Positions 33,291 to 41,738 of a DNA stretch of 64,000 nucleotides are shown here, piece by piece; position 1 is the stretch's first letter; every line of letters starts with the position of its first letter. The notes beneath the pieces were generated by a model. It was not told the DNA's origin. It ran no database searches and saw only the letters and a program-made list of their open reading frames with translations. This DNA comes from Sulfidibacterium sp964549335 (GTDB lineage Bacteria; Bacteroidota; Bacteroidia; Bacteroidales; F082): the NCBI GenBank assembly GCA_964549335.1, contig CAZJUQ010000011.1:1-64000 (forward strand), in the 5' to 3' direction. A program made the translations under genes and the position numbers.

Positions 33291-34955
33291 ATGAAATCGT
33301 ACAAAATAATTTGTGAGAATACGGGAGTAGAGAAAAATTATCCATTCGGCACCACCTTGTCGGATATTATTAAAGACCAAAAGATTGAGATAGGTGAAGA
33401 TATTTTGGGCGCATTGGTAAACTACAAATTGAAAGAGCTCGATTATATGGTGTATAAACCCAAGACCGTTAAGTTTGTAGGTTATTCGCATGCCGCCGGA
33501 AGGCGTATGTATGCAAGAGCTTTGTTAATGGTGCTTTTTAAAGCTGTATTCGATGTGTATCCGGGCTATAAATTGAAGGTGAAACATACCATATCAAAGG
33601 GGATATATTGCGAACTTGAAGGGTTTTCGAAAAAAGAGAGTCAAACGGCGGTTGTGGAAAACATAAAAAAGAGAATGCGTGAGATAATAGCTGAAGATAT
33701 TCCTTTTGAGAGAGAGGAGATACCCACGGACGAGGCTCTGAAAATTTTCGAAAAGTTCGGTCTGGAAGACAAGTGTACATTGATGCGTACAAGAAGACAA
33801 TATTACAGTTCGGTTTACAAATTGGATAATGTGGTAAACTATTTTTACGGGTTTCTTGTGCCTTCCACGGGATATTTAAAGTTGTTCGACCTTGTTTCGT
33901 ACTACGACGGAATGTTATTGGTATTACCCAAAAAAGAGAAACCGGGTGAGTTGGAAGAAATTGTTGAACAAAATAAATTGTTTGAAATATTTCAAGAGTT
34001 TAAAAATTGGGTTGAAATTATAGGTGTTCCCAGTGTCGGAAGTCTTAACGAATTTACATTAAACCGCGAGATAGGAAATATCATAAAAGTTTCGGAAGCA
34101 TTGCAAGAGAAAAAACTTGCCTGTATTGCCGATAAAGTTCAAAAAAGAGGGAAAGTAAAGGTGATTTTTATTTCGGGACCTTCATCTTCGGGAAAAACCA
34201 CTTTTGCCAAGCGGTTGGGTGTCCAGTTGAGTGTAAACGGGTATAAACCGGTGGTTATTTCAATGGACAACTATTTTGTGGATCGTAACCTGACTCCCGT
34301 TGACGAAAACGGAAATTACGATTTCGAAAGTCCGGAGGCAATAGATATAGAACTGTTTAATAAAGATATTCTTGATTTGATAGCCGGAAAAGAGATAGAG
34401 TTACCTAAATTTTCGTTCTCTTCGGGCAAACGTTTCTACGACGGCACAAAGTTAAGATTGAAAGATAACAGTATAATTGTGGTTGAGGGAATTCACGGGC
34501 TAAATCCCGAAATTTCTCATTTGATACCTCAAGAGCGTAAATTTAAGGTTTATGTATCGGCACTTACCCCGTTGAATCTTGATGCCACCAACCGCATTCC
34601 CACAACCGACAACCGTTTGATAAGAAGGATAGTGCGCGACAGCAAATACAGGGGTTATTCGGCGTTGGAAACCATTCAGCGTTGGCCCAGCGTGCGCAAC
34701 GGAGAAGAGAAGTATATTTTTCCCTATCAAGAGGAGGCTGATATCATGTTTAACACGGCTTTACCTTTTGAATTGGGTGTATTGAAAAAATGGGCAGAAC
34801 CTCTTCTGCACGAAGTGCCGCCGAATGTTCCCGAATATCAAGAAGCACAACGCCTCTTGAAGTTCCTCTCTTATTTCGTCTCCATAAGCTCGTGGGAAAT
34901 ACCTCCAACTTCCATTTTGCGTGAATTTTTAGATAAAAGCAGCTTCCACTATTAA
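33291..34955 (+). CDS. Uridine kinase-like nucleoside kinase with ThrRS-like N-terminal domains
   Basis: A 554-residue protein. Residues 1-60 resemble a TGS domain, and about 60-200 resemble the editing/second domain of threonyl-tRNA synthetase (FVGYSHAAGRRMYARAL). Residues about 290-500 are a uridine kinase/phosphoribulokinase-type P-loop domain: Walker A GPSSSGKTTFAKR near residue 297, SMDNYFVDR, YDFESPEAID, VVEGIHGLNP and RIVRDSKYRGYSALETI. This fused architecture is widespread in Bacteroidota and Clostridia. The kinase part probably phosphorylates a nucleoside; the role of the synthetase-like part is not known. Confidence 0.87.
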   Translation: MKSYKIICENTGVEKNYPFGTTLSDIIKDQKIEIGEDILGALVNYKLKELDYMVYKPKTVKFVGYSHAAGRRMYARALLMVLFKAVFDVYPGYKLKVKHTISKGIYCELEGFSKKESQTAVVENIKKRMREIIAEDIPFEREEIPTDEALKIFEKFGLEDKCTLMRTRRQYYSSVYKLDNVVNYFYGFLVPSTGYLKLFDLVSYYDGMLLVLPKKEKPGELEEIVEQNKLFEIFQEFKNWVEIIGVPSVGSLNEFTLNREIGNIIKVSEALQEKKLACIADKVQKRGKVKVIFISGPSSSGKTTFAKRLGVQLSVNGYKPVVISMDNYFVDRNLTPVDENGNYDFESPEAIDIELFNKDILDLIAGKEIELPKFSFSSGKRFYDGTKLRLKDNSIIVVEGIHGLNPEISHLIPQERKFKVYVSALTPLNLDATNRIPTTDNRLIRRIVRDSKYRGYSALETIQRWPSVRNGEEKYIFPYQEEADIMFNTALPFELGVLKKWAEPLLHEVPPNVPEYQEAQRLLKFLSYFVSISSWEIPPTSILREFLDKSSFHY

Positions 34956-34999
34956 CAGCCACGGTAATGCAATAAGATTGAAAAATAATTAACAAAAAA

Positions 35000-35029
35000 T
35001 TTGTTAATAATAATTTTTTAGTATTTTTG
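35000..35029 (+). promoter_or_regulatory. Primary promoter of rplU-rpmA (TTTG / TATTTTTG)
   Basis: TTTG at 35000-35003 and TATTTTTG at 35022-35029 are separated by 18 bases, close to the Bacteroidota TTTG-N19-TAnnTTTG consensus. Transcription would start about 31 bases before the rplU ATG. Confidence 0.75.
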
Positions 35030-35066
35030 CACCTCCAAATTTTAAACGCTAAAAGAAAAATAAATA

Positions 35067-35378
35067 ATGTACGCAATTGTTGATATAGCAGGGCAGCAGT
35101 TCAAGGTGGAACAAGGTCAGGAGATTTTCGTTCACAGACTTGAAGGCGAAGAAGGTGCAAACGTTGAGTTCAACGATGTACTTTTGGTGGACAACGAAGG
35201 TAAAGTTTCCGTAGGAACACCTCGCGTTGATGGTGCCAGTGTAGGTGCCAAAATAATAGCCCACGTAAAAGGAGATAAAGTGCTCGTTTTTAAAAAGAAA
35301 AGAAGAAAAGGATACCAAAAGGAAAATGGTCATCGTCAGTATTTGAGCAAAATTCTCATTGAAAAAATTACCGTTTAA
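35067..35378 (+). CDS. rplU: 50S ribosomal protein L21
   Basis: A 103-residue L21: YAIVDIAGQQFKVEQGQ at the N-terminus and the RRKGYQKENGHRQYLSKILIEKI C-terminal signature. It binds 23S rRNA in the large subunit. It is followed 18 bases later by rpmA, the normal arrangement, and driven by the strong promoter just upstream. Confidence 0.97.
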   Translation: MYAIVDIAGQQFKVEQGQEIFVHRLEGEEGANVEFNDVLLVDNEGKVSVGTPRVDGASVGAKIIAHVKGDKVLVFKKKRRKGYQKENGHRQYLSKILIEKITV

Positions 35379-35396
35379 CGAAAAAAACTTAAAAAA

Positions 35397-35666
35397 ATGG
35401 CTCATAAAAAAGGAATGGGTAGCTCCCATAACGGTCGCGAATCGGAAAGCAAACGTCTCGGTGTTAAAATTTTCGGCGGACAACATGCCACAGCCGGTAA
35501 TATTATTGTTCGTCAAAGAGGAACAAAACATCATCCCGGCTTAAACGTAGGAATGGGGAAAGATCATACTCTTTTTGCTCTTACCGACGGCATTGTCGAA
35601 TTTCGCAAAAGAAGGAACAACCGTTCGTACGTTAGCGTTATCACCGTTGATGAAGAAAAAAAGTAA
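35397..35666 (+). CDS. rpmA: 50S ribosomal protein L27
   Basis: An 89-residue L27 beginning MAHKKGMGSSHNGRES, with the GVKIFGGQHATAGNIIVRQRGTKHHPG core. The N-terminal tail reaches the peptidyl-transferase centre. The start lacks the extra cleaved N-terminal extension seen in Firmicutes. It is co-transcribed with rplU, and a hairpin terminator follows at 35698. Confidence 0.97.
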   Translation: MAHKKGMGSSHNGRESESKRLGVKIFGGQHATAGNIIVRQRGTKHHPGLNVGMGKDHTLFALTDGIVEFRKRRNNRSYVSVITVDEEKK

Positions 35667-35697
35667 CAGGAAACGAAACTTCGTAAAGAAAAGATAA

Positions 35698-35729
35698 AAA
35701 ATCCGGGTTTAACAATCCGGATTTTTTTA
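35698..35729 (+). terminator. Intrinsic terminator after rplU-rpmA
   Basis: An 8-bp stem (AAATCCGG at 35699-35706 with CCGGATTT at 35717-35724) is followed by T residues. Confidence 0.85.
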
Positions 35730-35757
35730 TTACCGGTCGTTTTATAAAACGGGCAAA

Positions 35758-37779
35758 TTAAAATATCACCGCAACGGTACCCTGTTTTTGAACCGTACCT
35801 CCGAAAACGTTTTTATATGATAATTTGTAAATATATACCCCTCTTTCCACATAATTTCCTTTGTACGTGCCGTCCCACCCTTTTGCGGGATCTTCAGTTT
35901 CGAAAATCAACTGTCCCCAGCGGTTATATATTTGCAACAGGTATTCTTTTCCGCCGAAAAAGTTGAAAACGGGTTTAAAGGTGTTGTTGGTTCCTTTTGG
36001 TGCAAAGGCATTTGGAAAATAGAGTTTCGATTCTTGCTGTAACAATATGCGGTTCGATTTTACCGTTTCGCGGTAACCGTAAGTGTCTCCGGTATCTTCG
36101 ACGGCTTCTATCCAGTAAGTAAAACGTCCGTCGGCAATGGTTAAATCTGATATGTTGTCGGTATAGCTCAAAGTTTGGGCGTTAACCGAGTCGTATGCTT
36201 CGGCAGGAGTTGTTTCGCCTTGCATACGGTATATCCTGTATCGTAATACCGGTGCGTCCCAGCCTTCAAAGGCGTTCCACTGCAAATAGACCTCCTGTTC
36301 CGAAACAAGGGAGCCGGTAAGTAATATGGTTTTGTTGAAGTTCGATTGTATGGCAACATTGCCGCAGCTGTCAAGCGCATTTATTAAATAAAAGTAAGAC
36401 TGCGATGAAGCGTCAACGGTTTCGTCGATAATTTTAAATGGAAACGATTCAAATTCGTCAAATGCCACATCTTTTATTACGTTATAATTGGAACCATCGT
36501 CGTCGGAACGCAATATTTGCCAACCGTTTTGTTTTACGGCTGTGTCAACATACAGGTTCAGTTCAACGGTATTGTTTGGCAATACACCGGCACCGGCAAG
36601 ATATGCAAATTTGGGGCGTTTGTAATCGGCCGTAAAAATCTCTTTTATGCATGAAGATGCGGTTTTGTTGCCGAATACGGCACGTACGAAATATTGATAT
36701 GTTGTACCGTAATTTAAATCGTGGTGTATATATTGCAATTGCGAAGCGGGAACTTCGCCGGCGAGGGTAAAGCCGCTTCCGTTTTCCGAAACAAAAATTT
36801 GATACTTTTCGAGTGGGGGCGAGGCATTGATATATGCTTCCCACCGCAAGGAGTCTTCCAGGGCACAGGTACTGTAACCCACAGGATGCAAAAGAATTGG
36901 GCGTTGAGGCAACGAAAAGGTGCCGGGACTTTTATTCCCGCAACTGTCTATCGAAGCAATCGAATACTCTTGGCTTACCAGACATGCATCGACGGTAGTG
37001 TCGGTATAAAATGTATTCTCTTTGCCGAAAACGGTATCTATTTCTTGCCAAATGTTTCCTTCGAACCGGTATATAATATATCCTGCCACATCGGAACTGT
37101 CGGATGGTTGCCAGCCAAGTTCCACGTTGCCGTTTTCGTTTACGCTTACCGAGTCCAAAACGGGTTTGTCGGGATATTCGATGTCTTTAAAGACACCGCC
37201 GGTAATGTTTGATGTGGAGTGGCAAGTTTCGTTGTTTAAATAGATGAAAAAATTTATTGAGTCTTCACAGACATCAATCCAGCGCGATATTTGCGTGTTT
37301 TGTGTCGAGTCAAGGATAGTCCAGTTTCCCGGGGGGTATTCGTACATTACCTTGTACCATTGCGAAGTCCCTTCCGGGTTGGGAGAGTGCAATGCATTCC
37401 AATATAAATTTGCACGTCCGGGATTACTGTTGTCCAATTGCAGAAAAATGGTGCTTAATGTGTCGGTAATCAGGTTGTTCTGTCCGTTGATAACAGCCTC
37501 TAAAAAATATTTTCTTGAGCCGGTGTTTGCTTGTGCTCCGGCATGGTAGTAATGGGTGATAAACTGGTCGTTAATGGAGTCGATAATTTGAAAACTCGTG
37601 CCGTTATACGAATAATATATTCTGTATTTTTCCACATTGTTGGAAGCCGCCAGCGACCAAAACAAATCAACATCGCCGTTTGTATTTACCACTAAGCATC
37701 TGAACGGAAAAGATTGGCTTTTTCCTTCATGATGCAAGAAAAAGGTCAGAAACAGTATTATGTATAACGCTTTGTTCAT
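35758..37779 (-). CDS. Secreted multi-domain protein with T9SS type B sorting domain
   Basis: A 673-residue secreted protein. A signal peptide (MNKALYIILFLTFFL, ending near GKSQ) precedes several fibronectin type III-like repeats, recognisable from recurring VELGWQPSDSSDVAGYIIYR-type strands. The last 90 or so residues are the gliding-motility-associated (CHU_C, type B) sorting domain: LYFPNAFAPKGTNNTFKPVF, IYNRWGQLIFET, GWDGTYKGNYVERGVYIYKL. It is therefore exported to the cell surface by the type 9 system. It overlaps the upstream M16 gene by four bases, so the three minus-strand genes form an operon. Confidence 0.85.
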   Translation of the reverse strand: MNKALYIILFLTFFLHHEGKSQSFPFRCLVVNTNGDVDLFWSLAASNNVEKYRIYYSYNGTSFQIIDSINDQFITHYYHAGAQANTGSRKYFLEAVINGQNNLITDTLSTIFLQLDNSNPGRANLYWNALHSPNPEGTSQWYKVMYEYPPGNWTILDSTQNTQISRWIDVCEDSINFFIYLNNETCHSTSNITGGVFKDIEYPDKPVLDSVSVNENGNVELGWQPSDSSDVAGYIIYRFEGNIWQEIDTVFGKENTFYTDTTVDACLVSQEYSIASIDSCGNKSPGTFSLPQRPILLHPVGYSTCALEDSLRWEAYINASPPLEKYQIFVSENGSGFTLAGEVPASQLQYIHHDLNYGTTYQYFVRAVFGNKTASSCIKEIFTADYKRPKFAYLAGAGVLPNNTVELNLYVDTAVKQNGWQILRSDDDGSNYNVIKDVAFDEFESFPFKIIDETVDASSQSYFYLINALDSCGNVAIQSNFNKTILLTGSLVSEQEVYLQWNAFEGWDAPVLRYRIYRMQGETTPAEAYDSVNAQTLSYTDNISDLTIADGRFTYWIEAVEDTGDTYGYRETVKSNRILLQQESKLYFPNAFAPKGTNNTFKPVFNFFGGKEYLLQIYNRWGQLIFETEDPAKGWDGTYKGNYVERGVYIYKLSYKNVFGGTVQKQGTVAVIF

Positions 37780-39086
37780 TTCAAACCGGCGGTTTTTCCT
37801 ACTATCAGCAGTTTTTGTTTTGTGTTGTCGAAAAAGATTTCAGCAAATTTACGAATATCTTCGGCTTTTACGTTCATTATATTGTTTAAATGTTTTTTGT
37901 AAAAGTCCATGTTCAGGTTAAAGTCGATAACATTTTTCAGTCTGTCGCTCAGGGCGAAGGGGCCGTCGAAACCTCGCAAGAAAGTTCCGTAAAGATAATT
38001 TTTCACGAGTTGAAGTTCGTGTTTATCAATTTTTTCGGTTTTCAATAAATCTATTTGGCGTTTTATCTCTTGCACCGCTTCGCGGGTTTGATTTGCATTT
38101 ACTTCCGTTGATACCGCAAGGTAGTTGCCGTGTTTGTAATTTTTTACAAACGAATGTATTCCGTATGTCAATCCTTTTTCTTCGCGCAAACTTGTCATTA
38201 ACCTCGACCCGAAATAACCACCCAAAACGGTGTTAAGCAGGGTTAGAGTACTGTAATGTCTATCGGTTTTGTCGATGGCAGGATAGCCGAAAAGTATTGC
38301 CGACTGCAGTGAGTTTTCTTTTTCTATTAGCAGGTTTTTTTCTTTGCAATTTGTTACGAACTTTCCCGGATTGGTATCTTTTATGCCGTTGGAGGGTTTG
38401 TGTTGTCCGAAAACGGAGTTTAGCAGTTTGATAATTTTGCCGTTTGCCGTGCCGCTTAAAATAAAATATCCGTTGTTTAGCGAATAGCGGTTTTTGTAAA
38501 AGTCAATCAAGTCGTTTCTTGTTATTTTTAGGAAATCGTTTTCCTGTAATGTTTGTCCGTAAGCCGAATTTTTCCCGAACATCAATCTGTTAAATTCCAG
38601 CATAGCCCTGTATCTTACCTTTTCAAGGTTAACTTTAAAGGAGTGATACTCACGTTCTAAGTATATGTCTATTTCGTGTTGAGGGAATGTGGCCTCTGTA
38701 ACCATCTCGAACATTAACGGGAGCAATTTGCCGTAGTATTTCGACAGAGCATAAAGAGTTATTCCGGCACTATCTTTATTTACAAAAGGGTCGAAAAAAG
38801 CGCCGTAATAGTCGAGTAATTCCGATATTTCGAATGAGGAGTAACTTGCCGTGCCTTCGCTTATGAGTTTGTTTACCGAGTTTGCCGTAAGTTTTTTGTT
38901 TTGATATGCCGTTCCCGCTTCAAAGACCATGTCGAGGCGTGTAACATTCCAGTCGCCCCCGTCAATTATATAAACTTTTATGCCGTTGTCGAGATATATC
39001 TTTTGGGGCTCTTTCAATATCAATTCTTGCTTTTTGCCCAACGGAGGAATCTTTTTTCGTATGGTAGCCGCTGTTTCCTTGTTCAT
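37776..39086 (-). CDS. M16 family peptidase-like protein lacking the zinc motif
   Basis: A 436-residue insulinase/pitrilysin-fold protein. The position where the catalytic HxxEH should occur (around LTANSVNKLISEGT) has no such motif, so it should not bind zinc. It retains the RYRAMLEFNRLMFG and SRLMTSLREEKGLTYGIHS segments, the latter matching the R/Y pair that some M16 partner subunits use in substrate binding. With the active M16 gene 10 bases upstream it most likely forms a heterodimer like mitochondrial processing peptidase. No signal peptide is evident. Confidence 0.87.
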   Translation of the reverse strand: MNKETAATIRKKIPPLGKKQELILKEPQKIYLDNGIKVYIIDGGDWNVTRLDMVFEAGTAYQNKKLTANSVNKLISEGTASYSSFEISELLDYYGAFFDPFVNKDSAGITLYALSKYYGKLLPLMFEMVTEATFPQHEIDIYLEREYHSFKVNLEKVRYRAMLEFNRLMFGKNSAYGQTLQENDFLKITRNDLIDFYKNRYSLNNGYFILSGTANGKIIKLLNSVFGQHKPSNGIKDTNPGKFVTNCKEKNLLIEKENSLQSAILFGYPAIDKTDRHYSTLTLLNTVLGGYFGSRLMTSLREEKGLTYGIHSFVKNYKHGNYLAVSTEVNANQTREAVQEIKRQIDLLKTEKIDKHELQLVKNYLYGTFLRGFDGPFALSDRLKNVIDFNLNMDFYKKHLNNIMNVKAEDIRKFAEIFFDNTKQKLLIVGKTAGLK

Positions 39087-39096
39087 TTTTTCTCCT

Positions 39097-40344
39097 TTAA
39101 TTTTGGTTTTGTTTTTTCAGGTAATACAGCACATTCGCCCTTTGCCTGTTAAAAAGATTTTTTGAAGTCTGTTGTATTTTTTCTGCCGTTACGGCTTTGT
39201 AGTTGTCAATTTCTTTATTAAACATATTTGCATCGCCAAGCATTTGGTAATAACAGAGGTTCATCGCTTTTTGCAATACCGATATTTCGGAAAACAACAG
39301 ATTGGCTTCAACTTTGTTTTGTACTTTTTGAAACTCTTTATCCTGAATTGTGCTTTCCGACAGTTTGTCGAGTTCGCCGTAAATTTCGTTTTCGGCATTA
39401 TTAACGTCAATGTTATCAAGAAGTTTTCCTGTTATTATAAACAGACCGCCGTCGATATCGCCGGTAATAAAGGCATTGATTTCGGAAAACAATTTTTTCT
39501 CTTTTACCAGACTCTGATAGAGGCGCGAGGAGTTTCCGTTTGATAACAAATCACTTATTAAATCGACCGTATAATATTCCGGTGATTTTCTGGCGGGCAT
39601 ATGCCATGCCAAATAGATTGCATTTTGCGGCACGTTTCTGTAAACGGTTTTTTCCCTCCGTTCTTTTTGCGGTGGCTCTTGCGGATAGTTCCGTTTCACA
39701 CGGTTGCCTTTTTCGATGGGTCCGAACCATTTTAAGGCAAGACTTTCGATTTCTTCAGTTGTGACGTTGCCGCTGACGGATAAAATTGCGTTGTCGGGAT
39801 TGTAAAACTTTTTATAAAAAGCTTTAACATCGTCCATGGTGGCTTTTTCTATGTGGCTGATGTCTTTTCCAATGGTGTTCCAGCGGTACGGATGTTTTTT
39901 GTATGCCAGGGGTTTTAACAATAGATAAACATCGCCGTAAGGCTGGTTTAAATAATTCTGTTTAAACTCTTCGATTACCACCTGCCGCTGAACTTCAAGG
40001 CTGGCCGGATTAAAACTTAGCGAGAGCATTCTGTCGGATTCGAGCCAAAACGCGATTTCCAGATTATTTTTCGGAATGGTAAGGTAATAGTTTGTAAAAT
40101 CGTTGTTGGTAAAGGCGTTGTTTTCGCCTCCTGCAATTTCCAACGGGGTGTCGTATTTGGGGATATTTACCGAACCTCCGAACATTAAATGCTCGAAAAG
40201 GTGTGCAAATCCCGTTTTATCAGGTTCCTCGTCTTTTGACCCCACTTTGTATAATATATTTACCGCAACGATGGGAGTGTTGGTATCTTTTTGAACCAAA
40301 ACCGTCAATCCGTTGTCGAGAGTAAATCTGTCGAATTTTATCAT
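39097..40344 (-). CDS. Zinc-dependent M16 family peptidase (catalytic partner)
   Basis: A 415-residue M16 peptidase with the inverted zinc motif HLFEH at residues 48-52 and the downstream EVQRQVVIEEFKQNY helix that contributes the third ligand. It pairs with the non-catalytic M16 protein encoded 10 bases downstream. I used the ATG with complement 40342-40344 (MIKFDRFTLDNGL), typical for the family; a frame from 40383 adds 13 residues without homology. It is probably cytoplasmic, since the chosen start has no signal. Physiological substrates are unknown; processing or clearing exported peptides is a guess. Confidence 0.9.
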   Translation of the reverse strand: MIKFDRFTLDNGLTVLVQKDTNTPIVAVNILYKVGSKDEEPDKTGFAHLFEHLMFGGSVNIPKYDTPLEIAGGENNAFTNNDFTNYYLTIPKNNLEIAFWLESDRMLSLSFNPASLEVQRQVVIEEFKQNYLNQPYGDVYLLLKPLAYKKHPYRWNTIGKDISHIEKATMDDVKAFYKKFYNPDNAILSVSGNVTTEEIESLALKWFGPIEKGNRVKRNYPQEPPQKERREKTVYRNVPQNAIYLAWHMPARKSPEYYTVDLISDLLSNGNSSRLYQSLVKEKKLFSEINAFITGDIDGGLFIITGKLLDNIDVNNAENEIYGELDKLSESTIQDKEFQKVQNKVEANLLFSEISVLQKAMNLCYYQMLGDANMFNKEIDNYKAVTAEKIQQTSKNLFNRQRANVLYYLKKQNQN

Positions 40345-40446
40345 TTTTTGACATGCTGTTTTAAGAAAGGACAAACATAACAAGTATAACAGTATAAATG
40401 CCGATTTATTTTGAAAATAACATATTTGGCACGGTTTGGGAGCAGG

Positions 40447-41010
40447 TTATCTGTTATTGTAGAGGTTCATTGTGCGGTCTATTCCAAGTGTAACGAAACT
40501 TTTTATCATCTCTACGGCTTTTTCGACGCGGGGTATCAATAACTTTACTTCATCGGGCGACCACCTGCCCAAAACATAATCCACCTGATAGCCGCGGGCA
40601 AAGTCGTTTCCGATACCGAAGCGTAAACGTGGAAACTCGTTGGTGCCCAGTTTTTCGATGATATCGGTCAGTCCGTTGTGTCCTGCATCGCCTCCCTTCT
40701 TTTTCATTCGCAATACGCCTTTTTCGAGGGCAATGTCGTCGAGAACCACAAGCAGATTGTTCAATGCTATTTTTTCTTTTTCCAACCAGTATTTTACGGC
40801 TTTGCCGCTGAGGTTCATATAGGTTGAAGGCTTTATAATTACCAGTGTCCTGCCGCGGTATTTTACACGGGATACCGCCGCAAGCCGTTCGGTTTTGAAC
40901 TCGCCTTTCAAATCGTTTGCAAGGGCATCGGCAATTATAAAGCCAATGTTGTGGCGTGTGTCTGCATATTCCGTACCGATGTTTCCGAGACCTGCTATTA
41001 GATATTTCAA
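40447..41010 (-). CDS. pth: Peptidyl-tRNA hydrolase
   Basis: Releases tRNA from prematurely dropped peptidyl-tRNAs. The 187-residue protein has GLGNIGTEYADTRHNIGF with catalytic His20, KPSTYMNLSGKAV, and LDDIALEKGVLRMKKKGGDAGHNGL, all canonical. The initiator is TTG (complement 41008-41010); there is no in-frame ATG nearby, and the homologous N-terminus begins exactly there. It follows rplY but is separated from it by a terminator-like hairpin. Confidence 0.95.
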   Translation of the reverse strand: MKYLIAGLGNIGTEYADTRHNIGFIIADALANDLKGEFKTERLAAVSRVKYRGRTLVIIKPSTYMNLSGKAVKYWLEKEKIALNNLLVVLDDIALEKGVLRMKKKGGDAGHNGLTDIIEKLGTNEFPRLRFGIGNDFARGYQVDYVLGRWSPDEVKLLIPRVEKAVEMIKSFVTLGIDRTMNLYNNR

Positions 41011-41044
41011 CGTTATATGTTTATAATAAAAAATTAATCAAAAA

Positions 41045-41078
41045 TAAAAAAAGGGACGAAACAGAGCTTCGTCCCCTT
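41045..41078 (-). terminator. Terminator-like hairpin between rplY and pth
   Basis: On the minus strand GGGACGAA and TTCGTCCC form an 8-bp stem with a short loop, followed by a T tract (complement of the A run at 41041-41052). It would end rplY transcripts, perhaps partially, ahead of pth. Confidence 0.8.
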
Positions 41079-41097
41079 AATATCAGGTAAAAAAATG

Positions 41098-41706
41098 TTA
41101 TTCTTCTGTTGTTTCGCTGCTCTCTTCTCCCTCTTCTCCTTCTTCACCTGCTTCAACTTTGACGCCGCGCGCCGTTTTAACGCTGACAACCACAGCACTC
41201 GGTACGTCAAGCATTTGCAGGTTGTCAAGATTGATATCCCTGATTTTAATGCTGTTTCCTATATCGAGATTTGAAATGTCGAGGGTAATGTATTCGGGGA
41301 TGTTTTCCAGAAGTCCTTTAACTTTTACTTTGCGCATTTTGGTAATGAGCTTGCCTCCCTTGATGATTCCGGGAGCTGTTCCTTCGTATTTTACGGGAAT
41401 GGGAACGGCAACGGGTTTTCCGGGAACCACTTCGAGGAAATCGGCGTGTAACACCTTGTCGCTTACAGGGTGATATTGAATATCTTGTAAAACGGTGGAA
41501 TACTCTTTTCCGTCGATATTAATAAGGATGTGGAAAGTTTCGGGCGTGAACAAAAGTTTTTTGAAATCTTTTTCTTCCAAAATAAAATGTACTTGTTCTT
41601 TGCCACCGTAAATAACGCAAGGTACTTTTTCTTCCCTCCGCAATTTTTTAGCATCTTTTTTCCCTACGTGCGCCCTTAGCGCACCGCTCAATGATACTGT
41701 TTTCAT
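41098..41706 (-). CDS. rplY: 50S ribosomal protein L25/general stress protein Ctc
   Basis: A 202-residue long-form L25 (TL5/Ctc), which binds 5S rRNA. The N-terminal domain shows GALRAHVGKKDAKKLRREEKVPCVIYGG and YSTVLQDIQYHPVSDKVLHADFLEV; the C-terminal beta domain ends at VKTARG. A glutamate-rich tail (EAGEEGEEGEESSETTEE) closes the protein. It lies 32 bases after prs on the same strand, a common pairing, with pth next. Confidence 0.94.
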   Translation of the reverse strand: MKTVSLSGALRAHVGKKDAKKLRREEKVPCVIYGGKEQVHFILEEKDFKKLLFTPETFHILINIDGKEYSTVLQDIQYHPVSDKVLHADFLEVVPGKPVAVPIPVKYEGTAPGIIKGGKLITKMRKVKVKGLLENIPEYITLDISNLDIGNSIKIRDINLDNLQMLDVPSAVVVSVKTARGVKVEAGEEGEEGEESSETTEE

Positions 41707-41738
41707 AAAAAATTTAATTTAACGATTAATAAAAAAAA

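Noticed and set aside
41034..41228. Small open frame overlapping the end of rplY
   Set aside because: It is a shifted reading of the rplY tail and its terminator, with a composition that mirrors the lysine/glutamate-rich end.
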